A program made the position numbers and the translations under genes. 56,256 nucleotides of DNA from JANSWY01 sp038525605 (GTDB lineage Bacteria; Bacteroidota; Bacteroidia; Cytophagales; Cyclobacteriaceae). Position 1 is the stretch's first letter; each line of letters begins with the position of its first letter. Shown piece after piece: positions 34,718-43,137 of the stretch. The notes beneath the pieces are model-generated. The model searched no databases. It was not told the DNA's origin and saw only the letters and a list, made by a program, of their open reading frames with translations. The DNA lies in assembly GCA_038525605.1 (NCBI GenBank), contig JBCBHL010000003.1, positions 1 through 56,256 of the forward strand, in the 5' to 3' direction.

Positions 34718-35662
34718 CTACACTTCTTCGGCAATCGAATCCAGTGAGTTGAAATTAAATTCAGATAAAAATTTCGATGCAGCTTCCGTATTCTGAAACT
34801 GGTAATTTTTGATGTCTCCTTTATTACTCAGGATTTCTACATTTACCGAAACCGGAATAGTTGTTCCGTTTTTCAAAGGATCATCAATCAGTAAGTTTGG
34901 ATTAGAAGCGTTAAGTTCGGGGCTAGCCTGTCTGCTCAGTCTTACTACGTCTCTTTTTATTCTTCCGCAATAGGAACATTCATACACCTTTTTAATTTCA
35001 CCGTCTGCAGTATCTGAAGGCTCTTTTATGATTTCTTCCATACTTAACTTGAGTGTCTGGAATCCACATCTGTCACATTCCAGAGCAGCCAAATGGCCTT
35101 TGTATTTTTCAATTTTCACATAATCAGAGTCAGGATCGATCCAAACATCATAATCTACCGAAAATACGTCTTCCTCTGCCTGCATACCTTCATCCAAATA
35201 AGCATCCTCTTCTTCTTCACTAAGTAATTTTAGTTTTTTTCCAGTGTTAGGATTAACCCTTGCAGTATATCTCAATTTTTTGAGTTTTTTATCCAGTGGC
35301 TTAGGATAGTAATACTTAAGAATTAAAGTAACCGTATACAGGTATAATGTGGTGATACATAAACTGGTGAATAGCCTGACAAAAAACCATACCGGAGCTA
35401 GCTCTACAGTTTCTTTTTTGATAAGGAGATTAAAATAGTTTAAGCTGAAAAATACTCCTGCGCCAATGGCAAAATGACCCAATCTGAACCACTTAATTTC
35501 ATTTAAGCTTACAAAATCATATTTTGCTTTCAGGTCACTTTTTGTCAGCAACACTACGTAATAACCAACGAAAATAACGATAGTTAATAAGCCGGCTAAA
35601 CCTATTAGATAATACATAGATTGGTGCCAGATTTCCAAAATGGAAATGTAGGAATCGTTCAT
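34718..35662 (-). CDS. Membrane protein with cytoplasmic zinc-ribbon-like domain
   Basis: Not recognised. The 314 residues have three hydrophobic helices in the first third (MYYLIGLAGLLTIVIFVGYYVV, LGHFAIGAGVFFSLNYF, FFVRLFTSLCITTLYLYTVTL). A basic stretch and an acidic linker (SEEEEDAYLDEGMQAEEDVF) follow, then a soluble domain with paired CxxC motifs (CDRCG and CSYCG, about 40 residues apart), a likely zinc ribbon. The C-terminal region is a beta-rich tail. It is convergent with the EamA gene and divergent from glycogen synthase. Confidence 0.65.
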   Translation of the reverse strand: MNDSYISILEIWHQSMYYLIGLAGLLTIVIFVGYYVVLLTKSDLKAKYDFVSLNEIKWFRLGHFAIGAGVFFSLNYFNLLIKKETVELAPVWFFVRLFTSLCITTLYLYTVTLILKYYYPKPLDKKLKKLRYTARVNPNTGKKLKLLSEEEEDAYLDEGMQAEEDVFSVDYDVWIDPDSDYVKIEKYKGHLAALECDRCGFQTLKLSMEEIIKEPSDTADGEIKKVYECSYCGRIKRDVVRLSRQASPELNASNPNLLIDDPLKNGTTIPVSVNVEILSNKGDIKNYQFQNTEAASKFLSEFNFNSLDSIAEEV

Positions 35663-36010
35663 AGAAATTTCTTTTTTAAAATTGAATAAATATCACCAAT
35701 AGCCAGTGTGCCAAAATTAGTCATAAATACAACAAATAACATCTAATTTTGATGATCAAATACGACATTCTGTTGCTTTGATTTATTGACCGTTGATAAT
35801 TCTAAATCGTAACAACCATATAACGGTTTAACACTATCGTTTAGTGTTGATTTTTTTTGTTTTGACTGGATGTCACGATTTTGAGGGTTCCATTAAACTG
35901 TATAATCTGGATGTGGTGATTTGTCGCTCGTTATTTTTGATTCACTTGAATATTCTGTTAACTTGAAGGGAATCCAATATATAAACACATTCTAAACCAA
36001 TTTACGACAA
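35663..36010 (+). other. Intergenic region with an orphan terminator
   Basis: No coding region is visible in these 348 bases. They contain a plus-strand terminator (35830-35858) with no plus-strand gene ahead of it, then about 150 bases of leader up to the GTG start of glycogen synthase. The first half could encode a small RNA, or the whole could be an attenuated leader. Confidence 0.4.
35830..35858 (+). terminator. Orphan plus-strand terminator
   Basis: AACACTA and TAGTGTT form a perfect 7-bp stem with a 5-base loop, followed by GA and eight T. The nearest gene upstream (34718-35662) runs the other way, so this does not end a known gene. Confidence 0.75.
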
Positions 36011-37834
36011 GTGCGACAATCCGTATCTAAGAAACTCACCAAGAAAAAAATAAAGGAAACAGTGCTGCTGGAAATCGCCTGGGAAGTTATGAACCAGGTA
36101 GGGGGGATTTACACCGTTATCAGGTCAAAAGCACCTACCGTTAGTGAAAAGTGGGAAAATAACTATTGTTTGATAGGTCCCTATGATCATAAGCAGGTTG
36201 TTGCAGAATTTGAACCGATTCAGGATCAGGAGGATTCTTTTGGTAAAGCTGTGAGGCAGTTGAGGGAGAGAGGATTGGTCGTTCACTATGGCTATTGGCT
36301 TGTTACAGGTAAGCCGCGTGCCATCTTATTTGATTTGAACAGCCTGAGACACGAACTTGGTAATATCAAATATTATCTGTGGGAGAATCACGGAATTTCA
36401 ACAGACAATGATGAAGCACTTTTGAACGATGTCCTGGTTTTCGGTGAGATGATTAGGATTTTTATTTCGGAGTTAAGCAAGTATGAGTCAAGAGAGGTTA
36501 TTGCTCACTTTCACGAGTGGATGGCAGGCACTGCTATTCCGGGGTTGCGGAAGGAACAGGTGAATGTAAAAACAGTATTTACCACACACGCGACACTTTT
36601 GGGAAGATATCTTGCTATGAATGATCCCATGTTTTATGATCACCTGGTTTTTCACGACTGGCAAAAGGAAGCGAAGCATTTTAATATCGAACCACAGGTA
36701 AATATTGAAAGGGCTGCTGCTCATGGCTCCCATGTTTTTACAACTGTGAGTGAGGTGACAGCAGAAGAGTGTAAATACCTGATCGGACGTGAGCCGGATT
36801 TTATTTTGCCCAATGGTATCAATAAAGAAAGGTTCGAAGCGCTACATGAATTTCAGAATCTGCACCAGCATTATAAGAAGGAAATTCACGAGTTTACGAT
36901 AGGGCATTTCTTTCAGAGCTATACTTTTGATCTGGATAAAACGATTTACTTTTTCACCTCCGGCAGATATGAATACAGAAATAAGGGGTACGACCTGACC
37001 CTTGAGGCATTGGCCAGACTCAATCACAAACTGAAGGAAGAAAATTCCGATATGACAATAGTGATGTTTTTTGTCACCAAAAGGCCTTATCACTCCATTA
37101 ATCCGGAGGCATTGCAGTCCAGAGCTGTGATGGAAGAATTAAGGCATACAGTAGATGCCATCAAACAGCAAATTGGAGATGCTTTGTTCTTTGAGGCAGC
37201 TTCAACAACTGACTTTAAATTGCCGAAACTTAACAACTACATCGATGATTATTGGAAGTTGAGATATAGAAGAACTATTCAGTCATGGAAATCTGATAAG
37301 CTACCTTCAGTTGTTACACACAATCTGGTGGATGACAATCAGGATGAGGTGCTGAATTTCCTTAGAGGATCAAACCTCATCAACCATAAAGATGATCGGG
37401 TAAAAATTGTCTATCATCCGGATTTTATTAATTATACCAATCCACTGTTTGGAATGGATTACGGTCAGTTTGTAAGAGGGTGCCACATGGGTATTTTTCC
37501 AAGCTACTATGAACCGTGGGGATACACACCGCTGGAATGTATTGCCAGTGGAGTACCAACGATTACCAGCGATCTGGCAGGCTTTGGTGATTTCGTTAAG
37601 CAGAACATCAGTGAAAAGAACCACTCCGGAACCTATATTATTAATCGCAAAGGAAAATCTTTCGATGAATCCGCCAATCAGTTGTACATGCAGATGTATC
37701 GCTTTCTGCAGTTGTCGAGGAGGGAGAGAATCACTCATAGGAACCGAGTAGAGGCTTCTTCGGTACAGTTTGATTGGAAATACCTGATCAAATATTATGA
37801 AGAAGCATACCTAAATGCCATGACATTAAAGTGA
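36011..37834 (+). CDS. GT3 family (eukaryote-type) glycogen synthase
   Basis: This enzyme adds glucose from a nucleotide sugar to glycogen. The 607 residues match the GT3 family of animal and fungal glycogen synthases, not the bacterial GT5 GlgA. Marks are LLEIAWEVMNQVGGIYTVIRSKAP near 17-42, HFHEWMAG, TTHATLLGRYL, FTTVSEVTAEE, ILPNGI, and the catalytic E-x7-E pair Glu501/Glu509 in YYEPWGYTPLECIASGVP. It lacks the N- and C-terminal phosphorylation tails of animal enzymes. The start is GTG, since the conserved N-terminus begins too early for the first ATG. It stands alone in its unit. Confidence 0.9.
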   Translation: MRQSVSKKLTKKKIKETVLLEIAWEVMNQVGGIYTVIRSKAPTVSEKWENNYCLIGPYDHKQVVAEFEPIQDQEDSFGKAVRQLRERGLVVHYGYWLVTGKPRAILFDLNSLRHELGNIKYYLWENHGISTDNDEALLNDVLVFGEMIRIFISELSKYESREVIAHFHEWMAGTAIPGLRKEQVNVKTVFTTHATLLGRYLAMNDPMFYDHLVFHDWQKEAKHFNIEPQVNIERAAAHGSHVFTTVSEVTAEECKYLIGREPDFILPNGINKERFEALHEFQNLHQHYKKEIHEFTIGHFFQSYTFDLDKTIYFFTSGRYEYRNKGYDLTLEALARLNHKLKEENSDMTIVMFFVTKRPYHSINPEALQSRAVMEELRHTVDAIKQQIGDALFFEAASTTDFKLPKLNNYIDDYWKLRYRRTIQSWKSDKLPSVVTHNLVDDNQDEVLNFLRGSNLINHKDDRVKIVYHPDFINYTNPLFGMDYGQFVRGCHMGIFPSYYEPWGYTPLECIASGVPTITSDLAGFGDFVKQNISEKNHSGTYIINRKGKSFDESANQLYMQMYRFLQLSRRERITHRNRVEASSVQFDWKYLIKYYEEAYLNAMTLK

Positions 37835-37999
37835 TTTTATTAGCTTATGTGACTGATTTAACGATTAAACCGACCGATTTGTCGATAAATTTGGTGTTTG
37901 TAGTATTCAGTAGTTATATTCACTCACATAAATTCATTGTTTAATTGAATATTTTGAGGAATTACTCAAAATCAGAATTTAACTAAGAATCAAAAGGCT

Positions 38000-38509
38000 A
38001 TGAAGAATTCTACTAAAATCTATTTTTTTGCAATCTTATGCCTGCTGTTGACAACTGTTGTATCTGCTCAGCAGTCAGAGGCCATTCACGAAGATGATGT
38101 GCCCTTGGGCATTCAAGGGTATTTTTACAGTTCATACAAGAATGCATCGGAAGCATCCTGGAGTATCAAAGAGTATCTGGGGGAAAAATCTTATCAGGTT
38201 TCCTTTTTGATGTCTGAAGTTGAGAAAGCTGTAGTTTATGATTTCTCAGGTAACCTCATTGAAGAAATTAGCTTTCAAAAGAAACCCAGATCTGAATTTT
38301 TGATGAGATCAAAAGTTGAAAACAAATACCCTGATGCGAAGGTGCTTTCTGTGAAGAAAGTCACCAGGTTTAACATTCAGGGGCTTAAGGAACCAAAATC
38401 ATATTTTGAAGTTTCTGCTAAGAACGGTAAAAATATTGTTTATGTATTCTTCGATGAAGATAAACAGTTGATGAAAACCAACAATGTTTTTAATTTAGCA
38501 GTTAATTAA
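38000..38509 (+). CDS. Secreted PepSY-like protein, copy 1 of 3
   Basis: This is a 169-residue protein with a signal peptide (NSTKIYFFAILCLLLTTVVSAQ) and one or two PepSY-like (DUF2874-type) repeats. The shared frame is DDVPLGIQGYF, ASWSIKE, FDEDK and the ending NNVFNLAVN. Copies 1 and 3 of this cluster are closer to each other (VTRFNIQG / VTRFYVQG, NVFNLAVN) than to copy 2. The leader holds a perfect 8-bp hairpin (ATTTTGAG/CTCAAAAT, 37951-37972). The function is unknown; PepSY domains often inhibit proteases or bind envelope ligands. Confidence 0.75.
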   Translation: MKNSTKIYFFAILCLLLTTVVSAQQSEAIHEDDVPLGIQGYFYSSYKNASEASWSIKEYLGEKSYQVSFLMSEVEKAVVYDFSGNLIEEISFQKKPRSEFLMRSKVENKYPDAKVLSVKKVTRFNIQGLKEPKSYFEVSAKNGKNIVYVFFDEDKQLMKTNNVFNLAVN

Positions 38510-38540
38510 TAATACATACAAACATTTAAGATTATATGAG

Positions 38541-38564
38541 GGGACATGATCTGTCCCTTTTTTT
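38541..38564 (+). terminator. Terminator after PepSY-like copy 1
   Basis: GGGACA and TGTCCC form a stem with a 5-base loop and seven T. The gap 38510-38845 otherwise holds only upstream sequence of the next copy, with no recognised element. Confidence 0.88.
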
Positions 38565-38845
38565 ATGTCTTTATTTTGTATCAATGGCTAAAAGAGCTAG
38601 CTAAATATATCGTATAAACATCGCTATCACCTAAATAATTTCTTAAGCATCTATTGTTGGTTTTCCTTTCTTGAAATAAAAAACATCAACAAGTATTGTA
38701 ACGGCCAAATATACTTATCAGCGTAAATCTTTAGTTTATCGAAAAACGGTTATGGCTAATCGATAGACAGGTTTATGAAACATCTGCATAGTATATCTTA
38801 CTTCTGATTTTAATTTATCATTTTCATTCTAAATGAATTTCAGCT

Positions 38846-39346
38846 ATGTGGAAAAATATTGTTTTTGTGGTACTTGGAATACTATTGTTTTGTGTCGATG
38901 TAAATGCTCAGACAGTAGTGATCGAAGAGAATGACGTGCCTCTAAATGTTCAGGCCTGGTTTTACAAGCGTTATGACAAACCAAAGAATTTACAATGGAG
39001 TACCAAACAGATTTCTGGTAAAAAATGCTTTGCAGTATCTTTTAATCATAAGGGTAGATTAGTTAGTTCGCTTTATGATCCAAACGGTGCAATTCTGGAG
39101 GAAAGCGCTGTTAACAATAATCCGATCCTTTCGTCAGAAATAAAAGAATATGTAAAGGCAAATTATGATAAGTTCAAAGCCCTCAGACTTAAAAGCATCA
39201 AAATATTTAATACGATTTCCCCACAACCCATCGTGTATTATCAGTTGGTAGGTAAAACAAATCAGGACAATGTTTCGGTATGGTTCGATTCCAATAATCA
39301 GATCAGAAAAAAGAAGGATTTTTCAGGGTACGCTTTGGCGAATTAG
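38846..39346 (+). CDS. Secreted PepSY-like protein, copy 2 of 3
   Basis: This 166-residue paralogue of the flanking genes has a signal peptide (WKNIVFVVLGILLFCVDVNAQ) and the shared NDVPLNVQAWF and LQWSTKQ blocks. It is the most diverged copy: its C-terminus ends SGYALAN instead of NVFNLAVN and it lacks the VTRF..QG block (IKIFNTISPQP at that place). All three copies start in a similar context ending GCTATG. It has its own upstream region of about 280 bases after the preceding terminator, so it is probably regulated separately. Confidence 0.73.
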   Translation: MWKNIVFVVLGILLFCVDVNAQTVVIEENDVPLNVQAWFYKRYDKPKNLQWSTKQISGKKCFAVSFNHKGRLVSSLYDPNGAILEESAVNNNPILSSEIKEYVKANYDKFKALRLKSIKIFNTISPQPIVYYQLVGKTNQDNVSVWFDSNNQIRKKKDFSGYALAN

Positions 39347-39641
39347 TCAATTGAAAATTTATAAGTTTTATAAGCTTGTAGCTTTTGCTTGGGTTTATTG
39401 ACAGTTAATATAAGGTTATCGAGACATATTTAGGATGTGTTGTACGACGCACATTATGGGTTGATTATTGTGATATTGAAAATCTGTTACTACTGTACTA
39501 AATGCGGCAATGTTTAAAAAACCAGGTTATTAGTTCGTAATTAAATAAGCAGTCTTGATCGAGAAATACCCGGCACTTGTCGATTCTGACTTTTTTCGTT
39601 ACATAAAATTTCTATTTTTATCCTTACAACAATACCAAGCT
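39347..39641 (+). other. Spacer between PepSY-like copies 2 and 3
   Basis: These 295 AT-rich bases have no gene. A weak AAGC/GCTT hairpin near 39372-39385 may end copy 2. No clear promoter box was recognised. Confidence 0.3.
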
Positions 39642-40130
39642 ATGATGAAAGTATTTGCATTTCTAATTATCTCATTGATAAGTAGTCTATCAGTAATTGC
39701 TCAGGATACCAGAATAGAGCAGGACAATGTGCCACTTAAAATACAAGCTAAGTTTTTTGGGAAGTATAAGGACATTACGGATGTAAGTTGGAAGAAGACG
39801 CAGGAAGATCAGTTCAAGGCACATTTCTACACAAAAAACAGAGAGATCAGTGTTTATTATGACAAATCCGGCAGAATGATGCAAGTAGAAAATGTCAGTA
39901 AAAAAGCGGTGCTGACAGATGAAGTATCAAATCATATCAATGAAAGATTTCCGGATAATAAAATACTTGAATTCAAAAAAGTCACCAGATTTTATGTGCA
40001 GGGAACTACTGGACCTCAGCATTATTTTGAGATATTATTGAAAGAGGGTAAGAAGAAGTCATCAGTATTTTTTGATGGTGAAATGAACCTGATGCAGGCT
40101 GATAACGTCTTTAATCTGGCAGTGAATTAG
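39642..40130 (+). CDS. Secreted PepSY-like protein, copy 3 of 3
   Basis: I chose the ATG at 39642 (MMKVFAFLIISLISSLSVIAQ), giving a clean signal peptide and 162 residues. A TTG at 39555 would add 29 residues that spoil it. The mature part repeats the family frame: DNVPLKIQAKFF, DVSWKKTQ, VTRFYVQG, FFDGEMNLMQADNVFNLAVN. It is the closest relative of copy 1, so the order suggests duplication followed by divergence of the middle copy. It is convergent with the DUF4136-like gene, 6 bases apart. Confidence 0.75.
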   Translation: MMKVFAFLIISLISSLSVIAQDTRIEQDNVPLKIQAKFFGKYKDITDVSWKKTQEDQFKAHFYTKNREISVYYDKSGRMMQVENVSKKAVLTDEVSNHINERFPDNKILEFKKVTRFYVQGTTGPQHYFEILLKEGKKKSSVFFDGEMNLMQADNVFNLAVN

Positions 40131-40136
40131 CAGTAG

Positions 40137-40706
40137 TTAAATTCCGGAGTATCTATTGGGAAAACTTTTCATAGCTTTTTCGATGTAACGTGCCAATTGT
40201 TCTTTTGACAAGGTCTGTTCTATTTCCATGTATTTTACCGCAGTGGACTGCCATATTACATCACCGGTTCCGGCTTCTATGATGTCAATAATCAAAGATC
40301 CTTTTAGGAACTTATAAAGTTTGTTCTGATTGTAATAGTATTCATATCCATCCCAGTAATTGATGCTATTTCTGTAAGGTGCCAAAATCTCTGAGTTGTC
40401 TGAAAGGCTTGTTTGCTGTTCGTTGACTATGACGTGAAACCCAATTAAAAGGTCCGGATTGTTTACGTCATTTTGATAATCTTTCTTTTTTAGATTTTGA
40501 GTGATGGCCTCTTTGATTGATTGCATCTGCTCATAGCTAATAGCATAATCGGGCCCTTCATATCTTTCTTCGCACCCGTCGATCCAGCAGTAGGTGTTAT
40601 ATTCGGTGAAATCGGTGTCCGGTTTGGTGACGGACTTTATTCTTACGCTATTGCATGCAGATGATAGCAATACCAGAAGAAGAAATAATTTAGCCTTTTG
40701 ATTCAT
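40137..40706 (-). CDS. DUF4136-like lipoprotein
   Basis: This 189-residue protein has a type II signal peptide (LFLLLVLLSSAC) and a mature domain with the DUF4136 pattern: DFTEYNTYCW, IKEAITQNLKKKDYQ, PDLLIGFHV, GSLIIDIIEAGTGDVIWQSTA. The residues after the Cys (NSVR) are not acidic, so an inner-leaflet periplasmic location is likely. Function is unknown. It is convergent with the third PepSY-like gene. Confidence 0.8.
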   Translation of the reverse strand: MNQKAKLFLLLVLLSSACNSVRIKSVTKPDTDFTEYNTYCWIDGCEERYEGPDYAISYEQMQSIKEAITQNLKKKDYQNDVNNPDLLIGFHVIVNEQQTSLSDNSEILAPYRNSINYWDGYEYYYNQNKLYKFLKGSLIIDIIEAGTGDVIWQSTAVKYMEIEQTLSKEQLARYIEKAMKSFPNRYSGI

Positions 40707-40868
40707 ACCTCTAAATTAATAATTAACCAGAAATGAAATTGCTGATTTTGATCACCTGCTGCCCTGATTTTAGTGCTTGAAATAAGAAACCAGAGATATT
40801 CAGGCATTTCTGTAATGGTGTGGGGTCTTTTAGCGTAGGACTGAAACTTAAAGTTAAGAATTGATCAT

Positions 40869-41036
40869 AAAAAAGCCCCGACTTTTTAGTCAAGGCTTTT
40901 GCAGAGAAGGAGTCTGATCTTTCGCAAATGCTCCAATCACTAAAGGATTCGAATGGCAATGGCCACCCAGTCCCGGTACCTCGCGGTACAATGGTATTGT
41001 TATTTGAGAGGTTATGCAGTTTTTCTGCGGGAGACA
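40869..41036 (-). pseudogene. Broken copy of tRNA-Ser with its terminator
   Basis: The block 40869-40912 repeats the terminator and acceptor-stem 3' end of the intact tRNA-Ser (41242-41286) with about 2 differences in 44 bases. A T-loop GGATTCGAA (40945-40953) and a 24-base stretch identical to the variable arm/anticodon stem (40972-40995) follow. Two inserts of 32 and about 16 bases interrupt the T arm, and the anticodon and D-arm side has decayed. It cannot form a tRNA, but the terminator hairpin is still intact. It arose by duplication of the tRNA locus about 370 bases away. The rest of 40707-41240 holds no gene. Confidence 0.8.
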
Positions 41037-41240
41037 ACTCTTAAATCACACGCAAACTCACACTTTTCGAATCGTCGATTATAAACAATTGAAATTGAGC
41101 TAGTATTGATTTAAAACAGTTGAAGAGTTTTATTTTACGGCAATAAACTTTCCTGAAGACCCACAACTTTTAGGATTGATTCTTATTAAGACTTAGAAAT
41201 TATTAAAAATCGAGTTGAAGCCAGTTGTTAAAATTTGACA

Positions 41241-41275
41241 CAAAAAAAGCCTCGACTTTTCAGTCAAGGCTTTTG
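41241..41275 (-). terminator. Terminator of tRNA-Ser
   Basis: On the minus strand AAAGCCTTGACT and AGTCGAGGCTTT pair (one G-U) around GAAA, then seven T. It starts right after the tRNA 3' end. Confidence 0.9.
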
Positions 41276-41360
41276 CAGAGAAGGAGGGATTCGAACCCCC
41301 GGTACCTCGCGGTACAATGGTTTTCAAGACCACCGCATTCGACCACTCTGCCACTTCTCT
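41276..41360 (-). tRNA. tRNA-Ser (anticodon UGA)
   Basis: This 85-base gene has a perfect 7-bp acceptor stem AGAGAAG/CTTCTCT, discriminator G, the loop CTTGAAA with anticodon TGA, a long variable arm (TACCGCGAGGTA) as expected for serine, and the T-loop GTTCGAATC. The 3' CCA is not encoded. It reads UCA codons. A terminator follows at once and a degenerate copy lies further downstream. Confidence 0.97.
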
Positions 41361-41457
41361 TGGTCTGAATACTGTATCCCGTTGTTGAACGGGTTTGCAA
41401 AACTATATTAATTATGAAAAAACTCAAATATCAGCATGAAAATTTTTAAGATTTTCG

Positions 41458-41862
41458 CTAAAAAAATTGAGAAAGCAGTTTTTGCATCTCCTCAGGCATT
41501 CTGACGGGCCTTCCCGACTCCATATTGATGAAGGCAAGAGTTGTTTCTCCTTCGTGAATCAATTGATCACTTTCATTGTATATGTCGTATTTGAAGATGA
41601 TCTTCACCGCAGGCATTTTAGGAATGGATACTTTCACCGTTAGCAATTCATCATATTTACCCGGCAACAAAAATTTTGATCTGTTTTCCAGCACAGGCAT
41701 CATAATGCCTTTTGCCTCCAGTTCTTTATAGCTCAGTCCTAATGTTCGCAACGCCTCCACCCGGGCTACCTCGTAGTATGTAGCATAATTACCATAATAC
41801 ACATAACCCATCTGGTCGGTCTCCGCATATCTAACCCTAACCTGAATACTTGTTTGAAACAT
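41458..41862 (-). CDS. Acyl-CoA thioesterase (YbgC/4HBT hot-dog family)
   Basis: This 134-residue cytoplasmic hot-dog protein has the 4HBT catalytic pattern RYAETDQMGYVYYGNYATYYEVAR near residues 10-33, where the Asp (in ETDQMG) is the catalytic residue. It hydrolyses acyl- or hydroxybenzoyl-CoA-type thioesters; the substrate is not known. It is 5 bases downstream of mltG on the same strand and therefore in one unit with it. Confidence 0.9.
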   Translation of the reverse strand: MFQTSIQVRVRYAETDQMGYVYYGNYATYYEVARVEALRTLGLSYKELEAKGIMMPVLENRSKFLLPGKYDELLTVKVSIPKMPAVKIIFKYDIYNESDQLIHEGETTLAFINMESGRPVRMPEEMQKLLSQFF

Positions 41863-41867
41863 ATGCT

Positions 41868-42902
41868 TTATTTGAAAATTTTCTTGGCATTCAATGCTTT
41901 CTGATATTTTCTGGCATTTTTCCGGTGATCACTGTAAGTCACTGCAAAATTATGATATCCTGAAAAATCTTCTTTCGCACAGAAATAAATGTAGGAATGC
42001 TCTTCGTAGTTTAACACTGCATCCAGTGAGGTAATGTTTGGCATTCTGATCGGTCCCGGAGGCAGACCTTTGTATTTATAAGTGTTGTACGGCGAATCAA
42101 TTTCTTTGTGCTTGTTGAGTACTCTTTTGATTCCGAAATCATTAGCGGCAAAGATTAAAGTTGGATCTGCCTGTAGAGCAATTCCTTTTCGTAAACGATT
42201 GATGTAAACGCCAGCTACCGTTGGTTTTTCATCGCTTTGCGCTGTTTCAGCCTGTACAATTGCAGCTAAAGTACTCACTTCTTCTCTGGTCATTTTCATC
42301 GAATCTGCTTTCGCTTGTCTTTCTTTTGTCCAGAATTTGTCATATTCCTTTTTGAGTTTATCCATCAGCTGGTTGCCATCGGTTGTCCAGTAAACTTCAT
42401 AAGTATTGGGAATAAACATTGAAATATACGTTTCCGGCTTAAAACCATAAGCTACCATCCTGCTGCTGTCATTTAAAAACTCACTAATCTCTGCTTCCGT
42501 CAGTTCGATATTTTCTGATATTGGCTTGGCTAAATCCTGTACTTTCTTAGCAGCAACAAATGATATTCTGGTAGGTTTTTGATCACCCGACCGAAGCATT
42601 CTTATCGCCTCAAGATTGTTCATGTCTTTTTTAATGAGGTACCTGCCTGGTTTTACGGATTTGTCATAATCCATCAATTTGGCCAAAAAGCTGAAAGCCA
42701 CCAAATTGCCTACTATTTCCTTTTTGTTGACTAAATTTTGGACATCTTTAAAAGTTGCACCTGTTGGAATGTAAAAGAAGGAATCTTCCTTTTCGACATT
42801 GAAATTAGCCGCATACACCATTTGATACCCATAAAATGCAAAGGACGACAGCAACGTCGAAAAAGCGACTACAGCTATCATCAGATACTTTTTGTTTTTC
42901 AT
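41868..42902 (-). CDS. mltG: Endolytic peptidoglycan transglycosylase MltG
   Basis: This enzyme cuts nascent glycan strands in the periplasm and sets strand length. The 344 residues have an N-terminal membrane anchor (YLMIAVVAFSTLLSSFAFYGYQM), a LysM-like region with TFKDVQNLV, and the YceG domain with catalytic Glu in TLAAIVQAETA, VAGVYINRLRKGIALQADPTLIFA and YNTYKYKGLPPGPIRMPN. Length and motifs are normal. It is followed by a thioesterase gene in the same operon. Confidence 0.94.
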   Translation of the reverse strand: MKNKKYLMIAVVAFSTLLSSFAFYGYQMVYAANFNVEKEDSFFYIPTGATFKDVQNLVNKKEIVGNLVAFSFLAKLMDYDKSVKPGRYLIKKDMNNLEAIRMLRSGDQKPTRISFVAAKKVQDLAKPISENIELTEAEISEFLNDSSRMVAYGFKPETYISMFIPNTYEVYWTTDGNQLMDKLKKEYDKFWTKERQAKADSMKMTREEVSTLAAIVQAETAQSDEKPTVAGVYINRLRKGIALQADPTLIFAANDFGIKRVLNKHKEIDSPYNTYKYKGLPPGPIRMPNITSLDAVLNYEEHSYIYFCAKEDFSGYHNFAVTYSDHRKNARKYQKALNAKKIFK

Positions 42903-43137
42903 CTACAACACAATCAATTAAACAATTACACTGACCATCGCTGATTAGAACTCCTGACTGGTTTTATTGTTCTTCGATTTACCATCAGTCTAAAGTGGTA
43001 TAATCAATATAAGTATAAGCAAAAACCATAGGATACTCGTTTCAGGCGGTGTCAATATCTTTCGGCGGCAAATATTGCAACAAATCACTTAAAAACCCCC
43101 TCATACTTTATTAACTTTATCAACTAACAATCAGGAT

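Noticed and set aside
35824..35833. CGGTTTAACA resembling the sigma-locus promoter block
   Set aside because: Only the first seven bases of CGGTTTACC match and no ACATA lies 16 bases downstream; the sequence also forms part of a terminator stem.
40723..41037. A 104-codon open frame on the minus strand in the DUF4136 upstream region
   Set aside because: It overlaps the degenerate tRNA/terminator copy and its translation shows no domain pattern, so it is non-coding.
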